7,974 nucleotides of DNA from Fimbriimonadales bacterium (GCA_026416655.1 JAOAES010000121.1:1-7974); one strand, 5' to 3'. Counted from the stretch's first letter, positions 1 to 6,614 are shown. Program-made: numbers and translations. The notes: generated by a model from the sequence alone, not told the origin.

Positions 1-2085
1 TTTCCAGGTCCTGTGGTCGCACACGGCGAGCGAGGGTAGCCCCGTATCGATGTATTCGCCGACCACATCGCACCCCTCGGCGATGGCGTAGAACGACGGT
101 TCCCACGGCTCCACCGCGCCGATTTTATCCACTTTGAGGAATCGCGCGAGTGGGTGCGCCTTGTTCACAATCTGTGTGCCCTGCATGCTCGCCCAGGGCT
201 GGCGGGCGATGGCGACGCCGAGCGTCTCGCGGGCGTTCGCGAGCGCGTCTCGATGCCCGTGAAACAGCGTGCTGGCGTAGAGCCAGACCAGCACGCGCCC
301 GTCGCGCTGCAGGCGTTTGCGAATCGCCTCGTGCGCCGCGCGCGACATGCGCCATGCGTTCAGGAAAATCACCACACGGCTGGGCGGGAACTCGCGCCGT
401 GCAATGTCCTCCAGCAGATAGAAGCCGACGGATGCGCCGCTGCGCAGGATTGCCTCGCGCGCCTGCACCACCATCTGTTCAATCAGGGGCGAGCCGGTGC
501 GCACATAGCGTGTGCTTTCGGGGTCGATAATCACGGCGACTTCGGGGGGGGTCTGCGGAGCGCGCTCGCGCAGGTTCCAGAGCGTTTGCGCCTGTTGCGC
601 CGCGTTCCATGCGTCGGGATGCGCGAGCCAGCCCTCGCCCCACAAGTCCATCCACATCTCGCCGTGCGATAGCGTCAGCGACTGCAGCAGGGAACGCTGA
701 TGAACCTGTTGTACCGCCTGCGCGGTGTGGAGCGGCGGGTTGTAGTCGTCATCCGGCGTTGCTTCCGCCTGCGCTGAGGCGAGGTGATGCCCTGTGGAGG
801 GGTCGGTCAGGCGCGTCGCCCTGCCGAACGGCGTGCGGTAGTCCTCCTCCGACAGGAACAGCTTCTCGTGCAGGTTCAGCGAATCGACCGGCACAGGCAG
901 CGCGCCGAGTTCGCCGGGCAGGCGCGTCGCGTAGCTCAGCGGCGCGGACAGGAAATCGACATGCTCCGAGCGCAGCAGCTGCGTCAGCGCGAAGTGCCCC
1001 GCGTAGGGATGTTTCCACTCCAGTACGTAGCCATACGGCGCGCCGACGAGCGCACGCCCCTGACTCGCCTCCTTCACCGCCTGCGCCAGCCCCAGAATGC
1101 GCCGCGCCGTGATGTCCGACAGAAAGCGGTGATAATCGATCCAGCGTCCCTCGCGGCGAGGATGATAGAAATGGTTCACGCGCCCGTGCGGCAGGGTCGG
1201 CTGGAACGGGGGCAGGGTCGCCGTACTGAAGCTCACCTCGCCGTTGAACCAGCAGGCGCGCAGCACCACGCTGTCGCCTTTATACTGGCGGCGCAGCCAC
1301 TCGCGGAACGCCTGCAACGCGGCTTCACTTGTGTCATAGCCCCCCGACTCGGACAGGAACCACTCGCCGTAGTCGAGGTGGTAGCCGAGCGTCGCGCCGC
1401 CTTCCTCTTCCTGCTCCACCAGGTTCACCAGCGCAACGAGCTGCTCTTTCGCCAGTTGCCACCAGCGTTCCGCGCAGATGGAGGGACCGCCCACCGAGCC
1501 GTCGGCGAAGCGAATCACGGCTTCGGGATATTCCGCCTGCCATCTGCCCACGGGCGCGAAGGCGATGCGCCAGAGCAGGTGCGCTTCGGGGTTCGTCTCA
1601 CGCGCTAACGCCGTCCAGTAGCGAATCTGGTCGAAGGCTTCAATCGCGCCGGTTTCCCGCACGGGCAAGGTGATGAGCAGCGAGTAGAGGTGGACGCCCG
1701 CTTCGGCGGCGAGTTGCATCTGCTGTTGCACGCGCACGGCAGCTTCGGGCGTGTGCGGGTTGCCGAAGAAGAAGTGGGGACGGAACACGCGCTCGCCGAA
1801 GAGAATCGTGGGCGCGCCGTTCTGGAACTGCACGCGCACGAGCGGGTGGCGAATCGGCGGCGGGGGTGGGATTTCGGGTTCTGGCTCTGCGACGACGACC
1901 GCTACGCCGTCGCCTGCTTCAGCTGCGACGGGTTCAGCGGGTTTGCGACGGCGGGTACGGCGCGTCTTTTTCGCGGGAGTTTCCTGTAGCGTCGGCGTCT
2001 CGCCGACGGGCGTCGGGGCTTCCGTCTGTAGCGTCGGCGTCTCGGCGACGGGTTCGGTTTTCTTACGACGGCGGGGACGCCGACT
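1..2085 (-). CDS. GH42-like glycoside hydrolase, catalytic part; C-terminus beyond window; 5' part in another frame
   Basis: Likely a beta-galactosidase-type hydrolase of the GH42/clan A kind, substrate unknown. The minus-strand frame is open from 2085 to the left edge with coherent protein throughout. After a basic Pro/Thr/Lys/Arg stretch (2085-1860) a TIM-barrel-like domain begins near 1845 (VRVQFQNGAPTILFGERVF). It contains HLDYGEWF (Glu codon 1365-1363, candidate acid/base) and EKLFLSEEDYRTPFG (Glu codons 849-844, candidate nucleophile). From about 540 down to 150 a Rossmann-like region (VAVIIDPEST, VVIFLNAWRMS, DGRVLVWLYA) resembles the GH42 trimerization domain. The family and the catalytic roles are my inference from motifs. 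No ATG, GTG or TTG lies in frame between the TAG at 2088-2086 and a GTG at 1839, which has no clear ribosome site. The open frame upstream of 1839 and the repeats it shares with the 2063-2500 frame indicate one gene broken by a frameshift. A gene caller would probably start at 1839. No signal peptide is visible. Confidence 0.8.
1984..2052. repeat. 42-bp spaced direct repeat, each copy holding a small palindrome
   Basis: A 27-bp sequence (1984-2010) recurs at 2026-2052 with one mismatch, an offset of 42 bp (14 codons). Each copy contains an inverted repeat, CGTCGGCG-TCT-CGCCGACG: 1990-2008 is perfect and 2032-2050 has one mismatch. Read on the minus strand they encode VGETPTLQ and VAETPTLQ within the glycosidase's linker. 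Confidence 0.8.
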
Positions 2086-2500
2086 CTACGACGGGCCGGG
2101 TTTTCTTACGACGACGGGCGCGCTTTTGCGTGGCTTGAGCGTCCCGCTCAAGCTCCATCGGCTGGGGCGGCGTGATTTCGGACGTGGCAGGCGGTTCCGT
2201 TGGCTGTGCTGGAGAGCGTCGGCGTCGCCTCCCCGTAGCTTGGACAGTCTTGTCCAAGCCTGAGGGTTCAGTTTCTGCACGGACAGGACTGTCCGTGCCA
2301 CTCGTGGCTTGGACAGTCTTGCCTAAGCGGGTTGGCTCGGCTTCTGCACGGACAGGACTGTCCGTGCTACGCGCGGCGCGTCGGCGCGTCGGCTTCTTCG
2401 TTGCGGCTGCCTCAGGCTCAGCCGGAGCCGCCTCCTGTGGCTGCGCCGACTCGACCGGCGCGGTCTCGGTTTCGGAAATCGTCTTCTTTCGCCTTGGCAT
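2063..2500 (-). CDS. Basic low-complexity N-terminal tail of the glycosidase gene (separate frame)
   Basis: This 145-residue frame starts MPRRKKTISETE and ends at TAA 2065-2063. It is almost entirely Ala/Pro/Glu/Thr with clusters of Arg and Lys: KKPTRRRAARS, GRRRRRSP and KRARRRKKTRP. It has no hydrophobic segment and no recognisable enzyme domain. It contains two 23-residue repeats beginning TDSPVRAE and ending KTVQATSG/KTVQATGR. The next frame continues the same style (RRRKKTEP, KKTRRTRRRKPAEP), so I read it as the N-terminus of the downstream glycosidase rather than a free protein. The ATG at 2500 has only a weak ribosome site and lies inside the end of the upstream phosphatase gene, an 83-bp overlap. 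A TAG in the same frame at 2509-2507 blocks any longer start. Highly charged disordered tails of this kind often act as linkers or nucleic-acid/ribosome-binding tails, but no role is shown here. Confidence 0.6.
   Translation of the reverse strand: MPRRKKTISETETAPVESAQPQEAAPAEPEAAATKKPTRRRAARSTDSPVRAEAEPTRLGKTVQATSGTDSPVRAETEPSGLDKTVQATGRRRRRSPAQPTEPPATSEITPPQPMELERDAQATQKRARRRKKTRPVVESASPPS
2133..2153. repeat. Palindrome in the glycosidase tail
   Basis: Perfect 9-bp arms GCTTGAGCG / CGCTCAAGC flank a 3-nt TCC centre. On the minus strand it codes for part of LERDAQAT. The 3' flank CCACG on the minus strand matches the flank of the palindrome at 2307-2328. Confidence 0.75.
2235..2369. repeat. 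Tandem 69-bp direct repeat carrying two kinds of palindrome
   Basis: Two adjacent copies, beginning about 2235 and 2304, are offset by exactly 69 bp (23 codons). Each holds palindrome A (arms GCTTGGACA / TGTCCAAGC, centre GTCT; 2238-2259 is perfect, 2307-2328 has two substitutions in one arm) and palindrome B (arms GCACGGACAG / CTGTCCGTGC, centre GA; 2277-2298 and 2346-2367, both perfect). The minus-strand translation is a 23-residue repeat starting TDSPVRAE and ending KTVQAT plus two residues. Confidence 0.88.
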
Positions 2501-3185
2501 GGTTTTCTATGACTGGCAACTGCTCAATCCAGCTCAGCAGGTCGGCGGGCGTTTCGAAATAGTAATCGGGCTGCGCGGCGCGTAAATCCTCTGGCAGATG
2601 CGCGCCCCAGGCCACTGCGCCGACCTGCACGCCCGCGGCGCGACCACAGGTGAGGTCGAACACCGTATCGCCGATGTAAATCGCCTGCTCTGGCGCGACC
2701 TGCAAATGCTCCAGCGCTTTCAACACCGGGTCAGGCGCGGGCTTATGCCGCTCGGTATCGTCAGACGTCACGATGGCATCCACCGTATCGTCGATTGCCA
2801 AATTCGGCAGACTAAGGCTCAACTCTTCGCGGTTCTTGGAGGTCACAAGCGCGACGGCGTAGCCCTTCCGATAGGCAGTGCGCACGGCTTCCACCGCTTC
2901 GGGGATTACGCGCTCCAGATTGCGATGCGCTTTGTAATATGCGACCTCGTCCGCCTCCATCAGTTCATGGGGCGCGTCGCCTGCAATCCGATCGTCTAAG
3001 TAGCGCATCTGTACCTTGAGCGGCAAACCGATTAGTCGGCGAATCTCCTCCCGCGGGAGGGCGACCCCTAAATGCTTCTGATAAGTGTAATCCAGCGCTT
3101 TGACAATTAAATCGACCGTGTCGATGAGTGTGCCGTCGACATCGAATAAAATGGCTCGCAGCGACGAGGGTTTTTCCATCGTCAT
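2418..3185 (-). CDS. HAD-superfamily hydrolase, phosphoglycolate phosphatase/PpaX-like
   Basis: A haloacid-dehalogenase-type phosphatase using an aspartyl-phosphate intermediate; substrate not determinable, with small phosphate esters or pyrophosphate typical of this subgroup. All four motifs are present: DVDGTL with Asp15 (nucleophile) and Asp17, VTSK with Thr115, HKPAPDP with Lys148, and IGDTVFD with Asp173/Asp177. Residues about 22-95 form the helical cap. The start at 3185 is favoured over the ATG at 3179 because GAGG at 3196-3193 sits 7 nt upstream, overlapping the panD stop codon. That implies translational coupling, and this gene is second in a panD operon. The protein is 255 residues, longer than the usual 215-230. 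The last ~27 residues (after PVIENH) are Gly/Arg/Asp-rich, overlap the next gene and look unlike a HAD terminus. A TAG in the next frame at 2509-2507 would give a normal end, so a small shift near the 3' end is possible. Confidence 0.88.
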   Translation of the reverse strand: MTMEKPSSLRAILFDVDGTLIDTVDLIVKALDYTYQKHLGVALPREEIRRLIGLPLKVQMRYLDDRIAGDAPHELMEADEVAYYKAHRNLERVIPEAVEAVRTAYRKGYAVALVTSKNREELSLSLPNLAIDDTVDAIVTSDDTERHKPAPDPVLKALEHLQVAPEQAIYIGDTVFDLTCGRAAGVQVGAVAWGAHLPEDLRAAQPDYYFETPADLLSWIEQLPVIENHAKAKEDDFRNRDRAGRVGAATGGGSG

Positions 3186-3194
3186 CAGTATACC

Positions 3195-3578
3195 TCACGA
3201 GAGTTCGACGGGCACCGCCTGCGCTTTGAAGGGCAGATGCTGCACAATCTGGTTTTTCTCGTTCACCAGCACCATTTTGGGTTCGACCCACTCGTCGGTC
3301 AGCACGAAGCTGGCGATAATCACGCGATGCCCCTTCTGTGCCTTGTGCGCGGCGGAGCCGTAGATAGCGACCTCACCTGAGCCGGGTGGCGCAGGAATCA
3401 CATAGGTCTGAAACCGCTCGCCATTATCCATCACCCACACATGCACCAGCTCGCCCGGCTCCAGCCCTACTGCCTCCATCAAATCCTCATCGATGGCGAT
3501 GCTGCCAATGTAGTCCAGCCGGGAGTCGGTGACCCGCGCCATATGAATCTTGCCCTTTAGTCGTTCGACCAGTCGCAT
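3195..3578 (-). CDS. panD: Aspartate 1-decarboxylase (pyruvoyl-dependent)
   Basis: Decarboxylates L-aspartate to beta-alanine for pantothenate and CoA synthesis in the cytoplasm. The proenzyme self-cleaves to make a pyruvoyl group and works as a tetramer. The 127-residue product has the family's usual length. Visible landmarks are the N-terminal LKGKIH (Lys10, equivalent to E. coli Lys9), Tyr23, the cleavage site Gly25-Ser26 in YIGSIAIDEDLM, and NGERFQTYVI with Arg55, Thr58 and Tyr59. The family's INGAAA segment reads IYGSAAH here, so the position of E. coli Asn72 is Tyr73. The ATG at 3578 is chosen because GGAGG at 3592-3588 precedes it by 9 nt and because MRLVERLKGKIH matches known PanD N-termini. 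Longer in-frame starts at 3605 and 3704 would add non-homologous residues. It is the first gene of the minus-strand block, with a HAD phosphatase starting 9 nt after its stop. Confidence 0.95.
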   Translation of the reverse strand: MRLVERLKGKIHMARVTDSRLDYIGSIAIDEDLMEAVGLEPGELVHVWVMDNGERFQTYVIPAPPGSGEVAIYGSAAHKAQKGHRVIIASFVLTDEWVEPKMVLVNEKNQIVQHLPFKAQAVPVELS

Positions 3579-3681
3579 AAACGCATTCCTCCGAGAATCA
3601 GCCATGCAATCGTCGCTTATATAATACCCTACGCTACAGGAACTTGCGCATGGGCGTCGAATTCCGCTCTGGAGGATGCTG
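3579..3681. promoter_or_regulatory. Divergent panD/serA intergenic region with AT-rich promoter core
   Basis: This 103-bp gap between two divergent genes must carry both promoters unless transcripts start inside genes. The only AT-rich patch is at about 3616-3627. On the plus strand it contains a perfect TATAAT (3620-3625), which would place a start site about 50 nt before serA. On the minus strand the same patch reads TATTAT (3626-3621) or TATAAG (3621-3616), usable for panD. No good -35 hexamer is visible at 16-18 bp spacing on either strand, so the exact promoters are uncertain. The two promoters may overlap and compete. Confidence 0.4.
3671..3675 (+). promoter_or_regulatory. Ribosome binding site deciding the serA start
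   Basis: GGAGG directly abuts an ATG at 3676 and stands 6 nt before a second in-frame ATG at 3682. Zero spacing is not functional, so translation should begin at 3682. Confidence 0.8.
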
Positions 3682-4881
3682 ATGAAGGTTCTGGTAGCGG
3701 ACAAGTTCGAGCAGAGCGGCTTGGAGGGGCTGAAATCGCTTGGCTGTGCCGTGGTTTACGACCCCAGCCTCAAAGAGGACGCGCTGGTGGAAGCCATCCG
3801 CCTACACAATCCCGATGTGCTGGTGGTGCGTTCCACGAAGGTCACTGCGCCGATGCTGGAAGCGGGCGATTTGAGCCTTGTCATCCGCGCGGGCGCGGGC
3901 GTGAACACCATCGATGTGGAGACAGCGTCAAAGCGCGGGATTTATGTCGCCAACTGTCCCGGCAAAAACGCGATTGCAGTGGCGGAGCTGGCGTTCGGGC
4001 TGATTTTATCGCTGGACAGGCGCATTCCTGATAATGTGGCGCAGCTGCGGGCAGGCAGGTGGAACAAGAAAGAGTTCAGCGAAGCGCGCGGCGTCTACGG
4101 TTGCACGCTGGGGCTAATCGGTGTGGGCAACATCGGGCGCGAGATGATTACCCGCGCGAAAGCGTTCGGGCTGCGGACAATCGCCTGGAGCCGCTCGCTC
4201 ACCCCAGAGCGGGCAGAACAGCTTGGCGTCGGCTATCGCGCCACGCCGCTCGATGTCGCCAGCGAGGCGGACATCGTGAGCGTGCATGTCGCCCTGACGC
4301 CCGAAACGAAACATCTGTGCAATCGCGCCTTTTTCGAGGCGATGCGCAACGGCGCGTACTTTATCAACACGGCGCGCTCGGAAGTGGTCGACGAAGACGC
4401 GCTGGCGTGGGCGGTTCGGGAAAAAGGCGTTCGAGCCGGTCTCGATGTCTTTGAAGGTGAACCCAGCGCGGGCGAGGGCGAGTTCCGCAATCCGCTTGTG
4501 GAGCTGCCGATGGTGTACGGCACACACCACATCGGCGCGTCTACACAGCAGGCGCAGGAAGCCATCGCCGCCGAGGTGGTGCATATCGTGCAGACCTATC
4601 TGCAGACGGGGCGCGTGCCGAATGTGGTGAACCTCGCAGACCACTCCCCAGCACAGTACCTGCTGGTAGTGCGCCATCTGGATCGCGTGGGCGTGCTGGC
4701 GCATGTGTTCAACTGCCTGCGCGAGGCGAATATCAACGTGCAGGAGACGGAGAACATCATCTTCGCGGGCGCGGAAGCCGCCGTCGCGCGGATCCAGTTA
4801 GACAGCGCGCCGCCCGAAGCGACCCTGCAGGCAATCCGCCAGCACGAGTATATCTTTGCAGCGACGCTGGTGGCATTATAA
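3682..4881 (+). CDS. serA: D-3-phosphoglycerate dehydrogenase with C-terminal ACT domain
   Basis: Oxidises 3-phosphoglycerate to 3-phosphohydroxypyruvate with NAD, the first step of serine synthesis, in the cytoplasm. The 399-residue protein has a substrate-binding N-terminal region (RSTKVT around 50-55, then VIRAGAGVNTID), the NAD-binding fold with Gly147-Val-Gly-Asn-Ile-Gly152, and catalytic Arg232 (INTARSEVVDE), Glu260 (DVFEGEP) and His283 (THHIGAST). These are spaced as in E. coli SerA Arg240/Glu269/His292. An ACT domain occupies about 326-399 (LLVVRHLDRVGVLAHVFNCL), suggesting amino-acid feedback control. There is no extra intervening domain of the kind found in longer bacterial forms. 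Two local deviations are ARSEV instead of the common ARGG(I/V) and THH instead of TPH. The start at 3682 rather than 3676 follows from the ribosome site. It is a single gene, divergent from panD and convergent with the amine oxidase. Another 2-hydroxyacid dehydrogenase specificity is possible, but the ACT domain makes SerA most likely. Confidence 0.93.
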   Translation: MKVLVADKFEQSGLEGLKSLGCAVVYDPSLKEDALVEAIRLHNPDVLVVRSTKVTAPMLEAGDLSLVIRAGAGVNTIDVETASKRGIYVANCPGKNAIAVAELAFGLILSLDRRIPDNVAQLRAGRWNKKEFSEARGVYGCTLGLIGVGNIGREMITRAKAFGLRTIAWSRSLTPERAEQLGVGYRATPLDVASEADIVSVHVALTPETKHLCNRAFFEAMRNGAYFINTARSEVVDEDALAWAVREKGVRAGLDVFEGEPSAGEGEFRNPLVELPMVYGTHHIGASTQQAQEAIAAEVVHIVQTYLQTGRVPNVVNLADHSPAQYLLVVRHLDRVGVLAHVFNCLREANINVQETENIIFAGAEAAVARIQLDSAPPEATLQAIRQHEYIFAATLVAL

Positions 4882-4926
4882 GTGATTCCTGCCAGAAGTG
4901 CGACGCAACAATATCGCGGAACAGGC

Positions 4927-5007
4927 GAGATTCCTCGCTCGCTCGGAATGACAACGCTCTACGGGTGGAAATGAGCTTGTCATTCCGAGCCGCAGGCGAG
5001 GAATCTC
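4927..5007. repeat. Long imperfect inverted repeat between convergent genes
   Basis: The left arm is GAGATTCCTCGC (4927-4938), a 2-nt spacer, then GCTCGGAATGACAA (4941-4954). The right arm is TTGTCATTCCGAGC (4977-4990), a 5-nt spacer, then GCGAGGAATCTC (4996-5007). Both 14-nt inner and 12-nt outer segments pair perfectly around a 22-nt loop. It occupies most of the 140-bp space between the serA and amine oxidase stop codons. Sequences of this TTGTCATTCCGAG...GAGGAATCTC form recur as dispersed non-coding repeats in many bacterial genomes; I recall this from general experience and could not check it here. No T-tract follows either arm, so it is not a textbook intrinsic terminator, though the hairpin could still stop or stabilise both transcripts. 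No gene is encoded. Confidence 0.85.
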
Positions 5008-5021
5008 AAACAGGGAGCAAC

Positions 5022-6608
5022 TTATCGCGCCTGCCTAACAATCAGCTGGGCGGCGCGGCGTCCCGTTTCGGCTGCGCCGTTCATGTAGCCCTGAAAGTCG
5101 ATGCTGGTATGCTCGCCTGCAAAGAACAGTTGTCCGACAGGCTCGAACTCCGCGCCTGCAATCGAGGTGTACTGCCCCACCTTCCAGCAGGCGTAGCTGC
5201 CCTTGGCGAACGGATAGCTGGGCCAGTGGAACCGCACGGCGTTGCCCGTGTACTGCGCGGTCGCGCCCGGAAAAACGCGCTCGACGCCCGGCAAAAACGC
5301 CGCCGCTTGCGATTGGGGCGTGCCTGAGCCGACCTGAACGCCAGGGGTACCGCCTAAAAACAGCGTGAGCGAGCCTGCTGTGCCCGCTTGAAGCCGACTG
5401 CTGTCCCAGCCGCTCTGGAACGGCTCATCCGTGAAGAAGTCGCCGTTCAGCCCCTGCGCCCGCCAGAAGCGCGACTGGAAGCCCAAAATCAGCTTCGCGT
5501 TCGTACCGTAGCCCAGCTCGTTGATGGCGCGACGCTTCACGGGAGGCAGCGACACACGCAGGTCAACCTCGCGCAACAGCGTGAACGGCAGCGTCAACAG
5601 CACAAAATCCGCCTGCACCTCCACCACGCCGCCGCCCGACCGCTCGAAAGTCAGACGATAGCCGTGCGTGCTCTCCCGCAGCGCGACCAGCTGATGCCCT
5701 AACCGTATCTGACTCGCCATCATCTGCGCCAAGCGGTCTGGAATCTGCTGGTTGCCCCCGCGCACTTTGTACCGCTCGTCGCTCTCACCGAAGATATCGA
5801 AGCCGTTGTTCAACTGCGTGTCAATCAGGAAAATCAGATTCAGACACGACTGCTCGTGCGCGTCGAGACCATACTCGGTGACATAGGCGACCTCCAGCAG
5901 TTCGTAGAGCCAGCCTGTCGCACCGATTTGCGTCAGGTACTCCGCGAGCGAGGTCTGATCCAGCGCATAGGCGAAGGCGTTGTAGTTGTCGTAAGTCACG
6001 GGATAGCCTGCCCGCTGAGCGTCCTGCTTGATACGCCGTGCAATTGGGCGCAGCGCGTCGATAATCTGCGCCTCGGTGTAGCTCTGCCCGTTGAAGTAGT
6101 AGCGCGTCTCCAGATTACGCTCCGAGCGGGCTTCGAGGTCAATCAGCTCCAGATCGAACTGGCGCACGAACTGCAGCATATCTTGATGGATGCTGTCGAT
6201 GAACTCGCCGCCCAGCTCGGTGACGAGTCCGGGCGCGAACAGATCGCGTGCGGAGTAGATGCGCCCACCCGTGCGTTCGCTGGCTTCGTAGAGGGTGGCA
6301 TGCAGCCCGCGTCGGCGCAGGTGATAGGCGGCGCTCAGCCCTGCCATTCCTGCGCCCACAATCACGATTCGCGGTTCGTGACGATCCCTCGCCTCACCGG
6401 GCTTTGGGAGCAGGCTGCTGGCGGCCGCCGCCGCCGTCAGTACACTCGCCGAGCGCAGAAACTCGCGACGGGAAAGCTGCCGTTGAAACGCCTGCTCGTA
6501 AGCGCGCTCCAGTTGCTCATCGGTCAGAGTCGCTGCGTTCAGCCAGCGACGAATCAGCCGAAACAGGGGCGTGCGCCCCGTACTCACTCGCTGTCCCTTT
6601 CGCTCCAT
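5022..6608 (-). CDS. Tat-exported flavin-containing amine oxidase family protein
   Basis: A FAD-dependent oxidase of the monoamine/polyamine/L-amino-acid oxidase family, expected to oxidise an amine to an imine with release of hydrogen peroxide; substrate unknown. The 528-residue product carries a twin-arginine signal: SRREFLRSA (Arg47-Arg48), then an Ala-rich hydrophobic run at 54-67, so the enzyme probably acts outside the cytoplasm after folding with FAD. Next come the FAD dinucleotide motif GAGMAG (85-90), Glu108 in YEASERTGGR, RGGNQQIPDRLA in the middle, KGSYACWKVGQYT (469-481) and the C-terminal FAD motif FFAGEHTS...GYMNGAAETGRRA (about 495-519). The start at 6608 is chosen because GGAGG (6619-6615) lies 6 nt upstream. 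An upstream TTG at 6638 overlaps the -10 box and has no ribosome site. The ~46-residue stretch before the twin arginines is unusually long for a Tat signal and includes LTDEQLERAYEQAF. The gene is divergent from the gamma-glutamyltransferase. Confidence 0.9.
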   Translation of the reverse strand: MERKGQRVSTGRTPLFRLIRRWLNAATLTDEQLERAYEQAFQRQLSRREFLRSASVLTAAAAASSLLPKPGEARDRHEPRIVIVGAGMAGLSAAYHLRRRGLHATLYEASERTGGRIYSARDLFAPGLVTELGGEFIDSIHQDMLQFVRQFDLELIDLEARSERNLETRYYFNGQSYTEAQIIDALRPIARRIKQDAQRAGYPVTYDNYNAFAYALDQTSLAEYLTQIGATGWLYELLEVAYVTEYGLDAHEQSCLNLIFLIDTQLNNGFDIFGESDERYKVRGGNQQIPDRLAQMMASQIRLGHQLVALRESTHGYRLTFERSGGGVVEVQADFVLLTLPFTLLREVDLRVSLPPVKRRAINELGYGTNAKLILGFQSRFWRAQGLNGDFFTDEPFQSGWDSSRLQAGTAGSLTLFLGGTPGVQVGSGTPQSQAAAFLPGVERVFPGATAQYTGNAVRFHWPSYPFAKGSYACWKVGQYTSIAGAEFEPVGQLFFAGEHTSIDFQGYMNGAAETGRRAAQLIVRQAR

Positions 6609-6614
6609 AGTCAG

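Noticed and set aside
154..1608. Several plus-strand open frames of 170-274 codons
   Set aside because: They lie opposite the continuous glycosidase reading frame and are Arg/Ala-rich, as expected from GC-rich antisense DNA.
2235..2369. Possible CRISPR array
   Set aside because: Only two direct repeats of the whole 69-bp unit, with no distinct repeat/spacer partition, and lying inside a coding frame.
2172..2585. Plus-strand frames across the repeat region
   Set aside because: The repeats read in frame on the minus strand within a tail that continues past them. The plus-strand products have no recognisable domain.
3047..3060. Perfect 14-bp palindrome CCTCCCGCGGGAGG
   Set aside because: It codes for the ordinary LPREE segment of the HAD protein, has no flanking similarity to the other palindromes and is plausible by chance in GC-rich DNA.
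3676..3681. Upstream ATG for serA
   Set aside because: It directly abuts the GGAGG ribosome site, leaving no spacing. The ATG at 3682 has correct spacing and begins MKVLVADK as in the family.
4882..5021. Intrinsic terminator
   Set aside because: The hairpin is strong but no T-tract follows it on either strand, so I record it only as an inverted repeat.
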